Of a stretch of DNA of 49,001 nucleotides, positions 42,817 to 49,001 are shown piece by piece. How positions within the stretch are numbered: position 1 is the stretch's first letter; every line of letters starts with the position of its first letter. Position numbers and translations under genes: made by a program. This DNA is from Lachnospiraceae bacterium (GTDB taxonomy: Bacteria > Bacillota > Clostridia > Lachnospirales > Lachnospiraceae): assembly GCA_017442865.1 (NCBI GenBank), contig JAFRXK010000080.1, forward strand, positions 1-49,001, written 5' to 3'. The notes beneath the pieces are model-generated. The model searched no databases and was not told the DNA's origin. It worked only from the letters and a program-made list of their open reading frames with translations.

Positions 42817-42960
42817 ATGAAAAACTTGATTTACAAAAGCCCGGAGATGGATATAATGGTATTCGAGGCAGAGGATAACTATGATCCTTCTACAAATATG
42901 AATGTGGAGGTGTATGGTCCACCTGAGTGGTTTGGAATTACTGAAGATGGTCAGAATTAA
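42817..42960 (+). CDS. 47-aa putative leader-core peptide with one VYGPPEWF unit
   Basis: A short gene with AGGAGG at 42802-42807, 9 nt before the ATG. The N-terminal half (IYKSPEMDIMVFEAED, residues 5-20) matches Y-x2-P-x-[LM]-[ED]-I-[LM]-x-F-E-x-E-D shared with the 45-aa peptide at 7609-7746. The C-terminal half, 'NMNVEVYGPPEWF' then GITEDGQN, matches one repeat plus the end of the lipoprotein at 36501-36989. No Cys or signal peptide. It lies 4.4 kb past the radical SAM gene, separated by unrelated genes and an IS remnant. It may be a precursor whose VYGPPEWF core is modified by that enzyme; this is inference from shared sequence. Confidence 0.75.
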   Translation: MKNLIYKSPEMDIMVFEAEDNYDPSTNMNVEVYGPPEWFGITEDGQN

Positions 42961-42963
42961 ATT

Positions 42964-43003
42964 ATTGCAGTCAACGGCGCGTATCAGTGAAGTTGACTGC
43001 AAT
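42964..43003 (+). terminator. Perfect 12-bp inverted repeat after the 47-aa peptide gene
   Basis: ATTGCAGTCAAC (42964-42975) and GTTGACTGCAAT (42992-43003) enclose a 16-nt loop, starting 3 nt past the stop codon. There is no T run after it, so it may protect the mRNA end rather than stop transcription. Confidence 0.6.
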
Positions 43004-43104
43004 TAATAACAGGATATGGTAAGAAATAAGAATCATGCTTTGATTAGAAGAAAGAACTGAACTATTATAGTTATAAAAATATGATGAATCGCCACCGGGT
43101 GATG

Positions 43105-43167
43105 AATGCAGATGCATTTGTGGACATATCGTTAGGTCTTAGAAGATATGTTGCAAATGCTTTTTTT
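43105..43167 (+). promoter_or_regulatory. Terminator with possible antiterminator in the pnuC leader
   Basis: GCATTTG (43114-43120) pairs with CAAATGC (43154-43160) and ACATATC (43124-43130) with GATATGT (43145-43151), followed by TTTTTTT (43161-43167): a strong terminator 62 nt before the pnuC start. AATGCA (43105-43110) can pair with TGCATT (43113-43118) and so compete with the terminator's left arm. Known pnuC genes are often under NAD+ or related riboswitches, but I cannot match a named class here. It could simply end the 47-aa peptide transcript. Confidence 0.6.
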
Positions 43168-43229
43168 ATGCGACAGATGCAGAAATCCGGCTTGGCTTGA
43201 TTTAATAATATTTAAAGGAGTCAATGGAT

Positions 43230-43925
43230 ATGAATGTTTTCAAATCATTTAAGAATTTATCGACGCTTGAGAAGTGCTTATGGTCAGGCTCAATATTAAT
43301 AATATTAACTGCATTTTTGCTTTTGGGAAATAAAGATTATATGACACTGACCGCTTCACTAATAGGCGCAACGGCACTTATTTTCGTGGCAAAGGGAGAT
43401 GTGATTGGGCAAGTGCTTACTGTTGTTTTCAGCATTTTCTATGCAATCATATCCTGGCAATTTCACTACTATGGTGAAATGCTTACATACCTTGGAATGA
43501 CGGCACCGATTGCTGCCGCCTCAATCATAACATGGGTAAGGAATCTCTATTCAGAGCATGAGGTTAAGGTAAAAGTGCTTGGTGCAAATGCGTGGTGGAT
43601 TTTGCTGGGAGCGACAGCAGCAGTAACGGCAGCATTTTATTTTGTTTTGAAAGCATTTGATACACCTAATCTGCTGTTTAGTACAATATCGATAGCAACC
43701 AGTTTCCTTGCTTCGAGCCTGATGCTGTTTAGAAGTGCATATTATGCATTGGCATATGGACTGAATGATATAGTGCTTATAATTTTGTGGGTACTGGCGA
43801 GCGTAAGCAATACCGTATATATACCTATGGTGATATGCTTTATAATATTTTTTCTCAATGATGTGTATGGTTTTATAAATTGGAGAAGAACACTTAGAAG
43901 GCAGCTGCAAGGTGTTAAAGCTTAG
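43230..43925 (+). CDS. pnuC: Nicotinamide riboside (PnuC-type) transporter
   Basis: A 231-residue membrane protein with about seven hydrophobic segments and PnuC family features: 'VFKSFKNLSTLEKCLW' at the start, 'GDVIGQVLTVVFSIFYAIIS', the central 'YLGMTAPIAAASIITWVRN' and the C-terminal 'NDVYGFINWRR'. PnuC facilitates uptake of nicotinamide riboside, trapped by phosphorylation for NAD synthesis; some relatives take other vitamins. AAGGAG at 43215-43220 leaves 3 nt to ATG 43224 and 9 nt to ATG 43230, so the latter is preferred. A terminator in the leader suggests control by transcription attenuation. Confidence 0.92.
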   Translation: MNVFKSFKNLSTLEKCLWSGSILIILTAFLLLGNKDYMTLTASLIGATALIFVAKGDVIGQVLTVVFSIFYAIISWQFHYYGEMLTYLGMTAPIAAASIITWVRNLYSEHEVKVKVLGANAWWILLGATAAVTAAFYFVLKAFDTPNLLFSTISIATSFLASSLMLFRSAYYALAYGLNDIVLIILWVLASVSNTVYIPMVICFIIFFLNDVYGFINWRRTLRRQLQGVKA

Positions 43926-44025
43926 ACGGCGAAATATGACTATGGATGTGTTAAAGTATAGATGGCAGAAAATAAACAGGAGTGAATTAAAGTTTAAATG
44001 ATGGCATGGAGGCTTAGAAAAATAA

Positions 44026-44054
44026 TTGTAAATACATTGTCACGATGATATAAT
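44026..44054 (+). promoter_or_regulatory. Promoter upstream of the 170-aa membrane protein gene
   Basis: TTGTAA (44026-44031), 17-bp spacer, TATAAT (44049-44054), about 100 nt before the ATG at 44153. A 13-nt direct repeat, AGATTAAAGAGTG, follows at 44067-44079 and 44093-44105 and could be a regulator site. Confidence 0.65.
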
Positions 44055-44152
44055 TTTATGATGTAAAGATTAAAGAGTGCATACTTTTATATAGATTAAA
44101 GAGTGTATTAAAAGTGGGGAGCATGGAATCGGTATGAATGAGGTGATTATAA

Positions 44153-44665
44153 ATGTGTTCTTTTTTTAATAAACTTAAAAAGTCAATATTATTTTATACA
44201 TTTATTTTTATTGCTGCTTACTATATTGGCATGGAAGTTTTAAGTAATTTTAATCTACAGTATCTTTTGTGGGTTCAGCTTGCATATCTGGTTATTGTGT
44301 GTATCGGAATTATTGCCGGTACAGTGCAGATTTTTTGGATGAAAGGCAGGTTTAAGCCGACCAAGAAGTGGATAAAAATTCCGGTGCTTACGATAGAAGT
44401 TTTTCTTGCATTTGTTATTTTGTCTGCAAGCTTTTTATTTGCGGATTACCAGACATTTACCGAGATTGAGGGGAAAATGATGGTTAAGGAGACACACAGT
44501 GTCCTTTTATCAAACTGGATAAATTATTATGATTATAAGGGCTGGTTTGTGTGCGGAAAGCATGAGCGTATACATGAGGCACATGATGATTATATAGGTG
44601 AGTATCTGTATACTATATATTATGATGAAGATGGAAATTATGTAGATAGCAAGGATTTAGATTAG
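44153..44665 (+). CDS. Hypothetical membrane protein, 170 aa
   Basis: I do not recognise a family. There are three hydrophobic segments: about residues 10-30 (ILFYTFIFIAAYYIGMEVL), 38-62 (YLLWVQLAYLVIVCIGIIAG) and 78-97. A C-terminal outer or cytoplasmic region of about 70 residues follows, rich in Tyr, Asp and His (IHEAHDDYIGEYLYTIYYD). GAGGTG lies 9 nt before the ATG. It has its own promoter and is followed 21 nt later by the C_GCAxxG_C_C gene. Confidence 0.75.
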   Translation: MCSFFNKLKKSILFYTFIFIAAYYIGMEVLSNFNLQYLLWVQLAYLVIVCIGIIAGTVQIFWMKGRFKPTKKWIKIPVLTIEVFLAFVILSASFLFADYQTFTEIEGKMMVKETHSVLLSNWINYYDYKGWFVCGKHERIHEAHDDYIGEYLYTIYYDEDGNYVDSKDLD

Positions 44666-44686
44666 ATTGGTAAAAGGAGTGAGATT

Positions 44687-45142
44687 ATGAGTAAGGAAGA
44701 AAGAATTAAGCGCGCAGGCGAACTGTTTTCGAGTGGATATAACTGCTGCCAGTCGGTGTTTGCGGCATTTGCGGATAAATACGGTATTGATGAGCAGACC
44801 GCCTTGAAGCTTTCGTGTTCATTTGGCGGCGGCATGGGGCGCATGAGAGAGGTGTGCGGAGCTGTGTCGGGAATGGCGCTTGTATGCGGCATGGAGACCG
44901 GAAATACTGACGGAGCAAATCAGACGCAGAAGAAGGAAAACTACGAGAAGATGAGAGAGCTTGCTGACAGATTTAAAGAGGAAAACGGCAGTATTATATG
45001 CAGGCAGCTTCTTGGACTTGAGAAGATGGAGGAAAGCGCCGAGCCGCTTCTAAGAACTGCAGAGTATTACAAAAAGCGTCCGTGCAAGGAGCTTGTGATG
45101 TGTGCGGCGCAGATACTTGCTGAGGAATTCGAAGAAGAATGA
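44687..45142 (+). CDS. C_GCAxxG_C_C family protein (probable redox protein)
   Basis: A 151-residue cytoplasmic protein with the family's spaced cysteines: 'FSSGYNCCQSVF' near residue 18, 'REVCGAVSGMALVCG' near 60 (the CGAxxG core), 'GSIICRQLLG' and 'RPCKELVMCAA'. The family is common in anaerobes and thought to bind a metal or act in redox chemistry; no reaction is proven. AAAGGAG precedes the ATG. Transcripts may end at the large inverted repeat 45166-45267, which encloses the next promoter. Confidence 0.9.
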   Translation: MSKEERIKRAGELFSSGYNCCQSVFAAFADKYGIDEQTALKLSCSFGGGMGRMREVCGAVSGMALVCGMETGNTDGANQTQKKENYEKMRELADRFKEENGSIICRQLLGLEKMEESAEPLLRTAEYYKKRPCKELVMCAAQILAEEFEEE

Positions 45143-45165
45143 TAATAGAATTAGAGCAAATATAT

Positions 45166-45267
45166 AAAAAAGCTTCTTGACACATTGGTCTATTGACGAT
45201 AGACTATTAATACAAAGTAAAGTTATTAATAGTTAATGTTTTAGAGCAAGGCTCAGGAAGCTTTTTT
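45166..45267 (+). terminator. Inverted repeat enclosing the blaI-like promoter
   Basis: AAAAAAGCTTCTTGA (45166-45180) and TCAGGAAGCTTTTTT (45253-45267) pair over 15 positions with one G-T wobble. The left arm overlaps the -35 box of the blaI-like promoter and the right arm lies in its leader. A transcript reading in from the upstream gene could form the hairpin with its U run; one starting inside could not. Confidence 0.6.
45177..45206 (+). promoter_or_regulatory. blaI/blaR1-like promoter with overlapping operator
   Basis: TTGACA (45177-45182), 17-bp spacer, TAGACT (45200-45205). An inverted repeat, TGGTCTAT (45186-45193) and ATAGACTA (45199-45206), with one mismatch, covers the spacer and -10, where a BlaI/MecI-type dimer would block RNA polymerase. 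Autoregulation is the usual arrangement for such pairs. Confidence 0.75.
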
Positions 45268-45288
45268 GCATAACATGGAGGATTTATT

Positions 45289-45654
45289 ATGCCTGAATAT
45301 AAATTAGCAGAGGCAGAGGCTAAGTTTGCAGATATTATATGGGAGAATGAACCATTAAGTTCAATGGAACTGGTGAGATTGAGCGAGAAAAGTCTTGGCT
45401 GGAAGAAGTCAACAACATATACGGTGCTTAAAAAACTGTGTGACAGAGGCATTTTTAAAAATGATAAATCAACGGTAACATCGCTTATGTCTAAAGAAGA
45501 TTTTTATGGCGGCAAAAGCAGACAATTTGTAGAAGAAACCTTTGGAGGCTCGCTCCCTAAATTCCTTACTGCTTTCATAGGCAGGAACAAGCTTTCAGAT
45601 AAGGAAGTTGAGGAAATGAAAAACATGATTGAAAGCTACAGGGAGGGCAGATAA
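45289..45654 (+). CDS. BlaI/MecI/CopY family transcriptional repressor
   Basis: A 121-residue winged-helix repressor. The N-terminal DNA-binding half has 'LAEAEAKFADIIWENEPLSS' and 'KKSTTYTVLKKLCDRGIFKN'. The C-terminal dimerisation half has 'GGSLPKFLTAFIGRNKLSD', the region cleaved in BlaI/MecI relatives upon signal. ATGGAGG precedes the ATG. Its stop overlaps the start of the BlaR1-like gene (TAATG), a classical coupled pair. The signal is not necessarily a beta-lactam, since no beta-lactamase or penicillin-binding gene is near. Confidence 0.93.
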   Translation: MPEYKLAEAEAKFADIIWENEPLSSMELVRLSEKSLGWKKSTTYTVLKKLCDRGIFKNDKSTVTSLMSKEDFYGGKSRQFVEETFGGSLPKFLTAFIGRNKLSDKEVEEMKNMIESYREGR

Positions 45655-47981
45655 TGCAGCAGCTTTTTTCTGAAATATTAAAAATGAGCATAACTGCAAG
45701 CTATTGTGTGATTGCGGTTTTATTGCTGAGACTTATTTTAAAAAGGTTTCCGAAGATATATTCATATGTGCTCTGGGTGGTTGTGTTCTTTCGTATGGTA
45801 TTTCCTTTTTCAATAAAAAGTACGTTCAGTATGCTTAAACCGGGTACGAAGCTTATGCATGCCATTAATCCTGAGTTGAATTCTGCTTTTGATACACCGG
45901 GCAGCGTGACGTTTAATGTTGCGGAATCGACGGCAAATGTAACAGCAAGTACAGCAAATACAGCAGTAAACGCATCGAATGCAGCCGCTGATGCTCACAC
46001 AGTGTCAGCTGCATCAAACCTTACTCAGAATATTTTTATGACCGCTTGTGTAATATGGATTACAGTTGTTGCGGGAATTTCCGTTTATTCTGTTGTATCG
46101 GCGTTTCGGTTACGAAAGAAGCTTAGAAATTCTGTGCATTTCGAAGCAAATATTTATGAGTCGGATAATATAAGCACGCCTTTTGTGTTCGGCATAATAA
46201 AACCCAAAATTTATCTTCCTGCCAATCTAAGTGAAGCTGAGAGAGACTTTGTGTTAAAGCATGAATTGACGCATATTCGCAGAAAGGATTACATTATAAA
46301 GCCATTGGCGTTCTTTATAGTGTGCCTGCACTGGTTCAATCCATTTGCGTGGATGGCGTTTTATCTGATGTCAAAGGACATGGAGATGTCTTGTGATGAA
46401 AGTGTTATCGGGAAGCTTTCAAGACAGGAGACTGCTGATTATTCAAAGACGTTGCTTGCAATTGCAGCCGGTAAAAAGTTTTTAGGTGCTTCACCTCTTG
46501 CCTTCAGTGAGGGGAATGTAAAGGACAGAATAAAGAATGTGCTTGAGTTTAAGAAGCCGGTGGCATGGGTTACTGGGCTGATTGTTGCAGTGCTTGTTGC
46601 GGTGATAGCAGGGTTGTCGTTAAATCCAAAGGATAGCGGTGCTTCAGAAAGATTGTCTGAAACGATAGCAGATGCTGAGACTCTGGCGGAGTATGAGAGT
46701 GAAGAGGAAAGTAAAATTGAAAGTGAAACGGAGAAAACTCATGAAACAGAACGTGCTAATGTTTCTTATGCAGATGCTGATACGATAAATGATGTAATTA
46801 AAGAATATTACAGTAAAATGGAAAGCAATTATCTTTTTACAAATGTAAAAAAAGCAGCAATACATGAGATTGTAGAGATAGACTTCGATTATGCGAAGAA
46901 AAAGTATTTAAAGTATGATAACTACGTAGATGAAGAATCAAAAGCATATCTTGTGCGTGTTGATTATGATGTTGATAGGGAAGAATGGCCTTACTGTGAC
47001 GGTATTGACTATGACATTTTATCATTAAAAGCAACGGAAACAGGCTGGAAGGTTTCAGAATGTGTGAAAGCAGGACAATATATAGAAATTTTTATTGATG
47101 AAGGATATGTTGTGCCGGATGAAAATGTAGAAGCGGTAAGAGAGAAATATAAATATTTCTATAATAAAAAATGGGTGGATTACGAAAAGACGAAAATACT
47201 TACTATGGAAGAGCTGATAGAAATGTCAGAAAACAATAGCTATGAGGATTACAATTTTAATGAATGCTCTAATGGTATGCTTTCGTCATATTATCCTGAT
47301 TATGATTACCAATATGCCATTCATTTCAATCTTGAGTATCAAGAGAAAAGATACGGATTAATGGTAAATTATATTATAACTGATTATGGTATGATGTTAA
47401 ACTGGGTAAGTTTGTCCTCAAAAATGTATCCTACAGGGTATTATTTGTATTTTCAATATGAAGATATGGATACTGCGATAAATTTAAGAGCGATACTTGA
47501 CGGATATGATTTTGAAAACAATGTAAGTTATGATTTGCCGGAAGAAATTGAGACGGTGACGCCAAAAAACAATTATATGTATGGTGTTGAGTTGGTTAAT
47601 AAAGCCAGTCAAAAAGAAGTTGGTGAAATATCGGCATATATTGTTAATGATGTTATAAGATGGGAGGAAGACGAACATACAATAGAATTTGCCAATAATG
47701 AAGAATCATATAATGGCAATGATTGGTTTGAAGAATGTGAAAGCATGGAAATATCTGGTATACCTGCTTTTGTGGAGAAATACGTATTTGACAACTATGC
47801 ACACTCAGGTTTGGAAGATGAAGAGCTTGAAGCAATAACGGATAATGAAAGATATGATATAGAGTGGAAAGTGTTTATGGCACGACCGGGAGATGACTAC
47901 GGATGTGTGGTTGTACTGAATGCCTACTATTATTCAAAAGAGGATGTATTAAATATTGCTAAGACATTGAAATTTAAATAA
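45654..47981 (+). CDS. BlaR1/MecR1-type M56 metallopeptidase with an unusual C-terminal extracellular region
   Basis: A 775-residue membrane protein. The N-terminal part has several membrane segments and the M56 zinc site 'HELTH' (His203-His207) in 'FVLKHELTHIRRKDY', with 'DMEMSCDESVI' downstream. A last membrane segment is near residue 303-320, followed by a long outer region (about 325-775). That region lacks the penicillin-binding SxxK/KTG motifs of BlaR1/MecR1 and is rich in Glu, Asp and Tyr. It may sense another wall or peptide signal; on sensing, the M56 domain would inactivate the repressor encoded just upstream. The ATG at 45654 shares a base with the repressor's stop codon. Confidence 0.88.
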   Translation: MQQLFSEILKMSITASYCVIAVLLLRLILKRFPKIYSYVLWVVVFFRMVFPFSIKSTFSMLKPGTKLMHAINPELNSAFDTPGSVTFNVAESTANVTASTANTAVNASNAAADAHTVSAASNLTQNIFMTACVIWITVVAGISVYSVVSAFRLRKKLRNSVHFEANIYESDNISTPFVFGIIKPKIYLPANLSEAERDFVLKHELTHIRRKDYIIKPLAFFIVCLHWFNPFAWMAFYLMSKDMEMSCDESVIGKLSRQETADYSKTLLAIAAGKKFLGASPLAFSEGNVKDRIKNVLEFKKPVAWVTGLIVAVLVAVIAGLSLNPKDSGASERLSETIADAETLAEYESEEESKIESETEKTHETERANVSYADADTINDVIKEYYSKMESNYLFTNVKKAAIHEIVEIDFDYAKKKYLKYDNYVDEESKAYLVRVDYDVDREEWPYCDGIDYDILSLKATETGWKVSECVKAGQYIEIFIDEGYVVPDENVEAVREKYKYFYNKKWVDYEKTKILTMEELIEMSENNSYEDYNFNECSNGMLSSYYPDYDYQYAIHFNLEYQEKRYGLMVNYIITDYGMMLNWVSLSSKMYPTGYYLYFQYEDMDTAINLRAILDGYDFENNVSYDLPEEIETVTPKNNYMYGVELVNKASQKEVGEISAYIVNDVIRWEEDEHTIEFANNEESYNGNDWFEECESMEISGIPAFVEKYVFDNYAHSGLEDEELEAITDNERYDIEWKVFMARPGDDYGCVVVLNAYYYSKEDVLNIAKTLKFK

Positions 47982-48051
47982 AAAAATGGCTTGCAATTAG
48001 TGATATTGTTGATTTATAACCTGACTTTTGGAGTTGAACTTAAAAAATGGT

Positions 48052-48090
48052 GCTAAGCCAAGGGTTAAAACCTGTGGCTTAGCATTTTTT
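48052..48090. terminator. Bidirectional terminator at the IS end
   Basis: GCTAAGCCA (48052-48060) and TGGCTTAGC (48075-48083) form a 9-bp stem followed by ATTTTTT on the plus strand and by ACCATTTTTT on the minus strand. It overlaps the last codons of the transposase remnant and probably also ends the blaR1-like transcript. Confidence 0.8.
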
Positions 48091-48995
48091 TAATCTCACC
48101 TTCGTTCAGAAAATATGAGGTAAGAGGAAGACCTGTAAGTGCTGAAAATTCCTTTATAAACGCAGTCGATTTTGCAAGGTTTATGTACTTCCTGTCTGAT
48201 ATTTGCGCAACCCTGAAGTCGCGGACAAACTCAAATATGTCTTCGGAGCAGTAACGGTTTTTAAGAACCTTAAACTGCAGAAGCCTGGTTAACAGTACAG
48301 CAAGGTAACAGATAAGGAAATGACCAATGATGGTATCCTCCTTTTGAAGGTATACCGGTCTGGCATCAAGCTGGGACTTCATGATTCTGAATGATTCTTC
48401 TATGCGCCACAGATTGTGGTAAGCAGCATATATCTCTTTTGCCGGCATTGATTTTGGCATGGGATGCCCTTAACAGCTGTGCCTTTTCCACTTCCCTGTT
48501 GATTTCATAAATCTGTTTTTTTGCCAGTTTAGGATTATAAGTTGCAATCCTTTTTTCGGTTAATTTAATTGTACGGTATCTTCCGGTCGAAGCATCTTTT
48601 ATCCTGTACTCAAAATCATCCGTGCATTCCTTATCAAAAACATTGAACCGAAAATCAGTTGCAGTCTGCATTAAATCAATATATTTTTTTACGGACAGCT
48701 TATCATTAATATTTTTCAGTGGGAAATAACCAAGAAGCTTTTCAGGAGACTCATCTGAAATCAGCTTAGCCTTTCTGGTTTTTTTTGCAGCCTGAAACTC
48801 CCGGTTTAACTTACTGACCTCTTCCTGATAAAAAGCGACCGGGTCGTCAATGCCTCCTGCCTGAAACTCATGCACATAACCAATAGGCTTGAAGGATCTG
48901 TGGGCAGTATGACCTCTTTCAGGGTCATAAAAGCTCTCGTAAATCTGAAGATATAAACCTTTTTTATTGTTAGTTTTTTTAAGAAAATAAGCCAT
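48065..48995 (-). pseudogene. IS1634-like transposase with an internal deletion
   Basis: The N-terminal part (from 48995, start MAYFLKKTNNKKGLYLQIYE) follows intact IS1634-type transposases to about residue 185 (IYEINREVEKAQLLRASHA). The sequence then jumps, near 48440-48460 and into another frame, to the C-terminal end 'YAAYHNLWRIEESFRIMKSQ' (48065-48460). About 150-200 central residues holding much of the DDE core are gone, so the product would be inactive. The internal deletion with both ends kept could make it movable in trans by an intact copy elsewhere. The right end lies at or beyond the window edge; inverted repeats were not identified. Confidence 0.85.
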
Positions 48996-49001
48996 AAAAA
49001 C

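Noticed and set aside
43081..43200. 39-codon gene in the pnuC leader
   Set aside because: It runs through the terminator hairpin and T7 tract and has no Shine-Dalgarno, so the RNA structure explains the sequence better.
44994..45185. Minus-strand 63-codon gene at the end of the C_GCAxxG_C_C gene
   Set aside because: Antisense, no ribosome binding site, and it overlaps the inverted repeat and promoter of the blaI-like gene.
45289..47981. Beta-lactam resistance operon
   Set aside because: The repressor/sensor pair is clear but no beta-lactamase or alternative penicillin-binding protein is present and the sensor lacks penicillin-binding motifs.

Overview
The window looks like a chromosomal segment of an anaerobic, spore-forming Firmicute of the class Clostridia, most likely a Lachnospiraceae gut or rumen bacterium. 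The grounds are moderate GC with AT-rich intergenic regions, strong AGGAGG ribosome binding sites, a single-chain pyruvate:ferredoxin oxidoreductase, CotF-like coat proteins, a C_GCAxxG_C_C protein and a CD1871A-like CXXC peptide. The genus cannot be read from the sequence. I see no rRNA, tRNA, CRISPR array, prophage or replication origin.

Layout. 1-1.8 kb: Rpn-type nuclease (cut by the window edge) and a nucleoside hydrolase lipoprotein. 1.9-4.5 kb (minus): polar amino acid ABC transporter with three 47-bp repeats between binding-protein and permease genes. 4.8-5.2 kb: two small coat-like proteins. 5.5-7.75 kb: class B sortase, a membrane-anchored acidic protein and a 45-aa peptide ending in the same motif as that protein. 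7.9-11.6 kb: oxidoreductase, amidase with SPOR domain, GreA paralogue with a long structured leader, PAP2 phosphatase. 12.0-13.9 kb: MurE-like ligase and a DUF2752 protein. 13.9-22.9 kb: biosynthetic locus with an Sfp-type phosphopantetheinyl transferase (divergent), a STAS protein, a dimodular NRPS (A-T-C-A-T-reductase) and a MATE exporter fused to an RsbW-like ATPase. 23-32.3 kb: glycosyltransferase, transketolase, a redox trio (CXXC peptide, 4Fe-4S membrane protein, TlpA-like lipoprotein) and nifJ. 32.5-36.4 kb: orphan gene, second amidase, YdcF-type membrane protein. 36.5-38.4 kb: two lipoproteins with repeated VYGPP motifs followed by a radical SAM/SPASM enzyme. 38.5-41.4 kb: WYL regulator, MFS exporter, tag. 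41.7-43.9 kb: decayed IS, a 47-aa peptide ending in one VYGPPEWF unit, and pnuC with a terminator-containing leader. 44.2-48 kb: small membrane protein, C_GCAxxG_C_C protein and a BlaI/BlaR1 pair without beta-lactamase. 48.1-49 kb: another internally deleted IS.

Most unusual observations. First, two short peptides 35 kb apart share a leader-like N-terminus (Y-x2-P-x-[LM]-[ED]-I-[LM]-x-F-E-x-E-D) but have unrelated C-termini, and each C-terminus recurs at the C-terminus of a nearby membrane-anchored or lipoprotein partner. One set sits beside a radical SAM/SPASM enzyme and the other beside a sortase. This suggests an undescribed family of ribosomally made, possibly modified peptides with anchored counterparts. 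Second, the NRPS locus seems to carry its own partner-switching pair: a STAS protein and an RsbW-like kinase domain fused to the exporter. Its first adenylation domain also has Val where amino-acid-activating domains have the alpha-amine-binding Asp.

All functional calls come from reading motifs and context. No database search was run.
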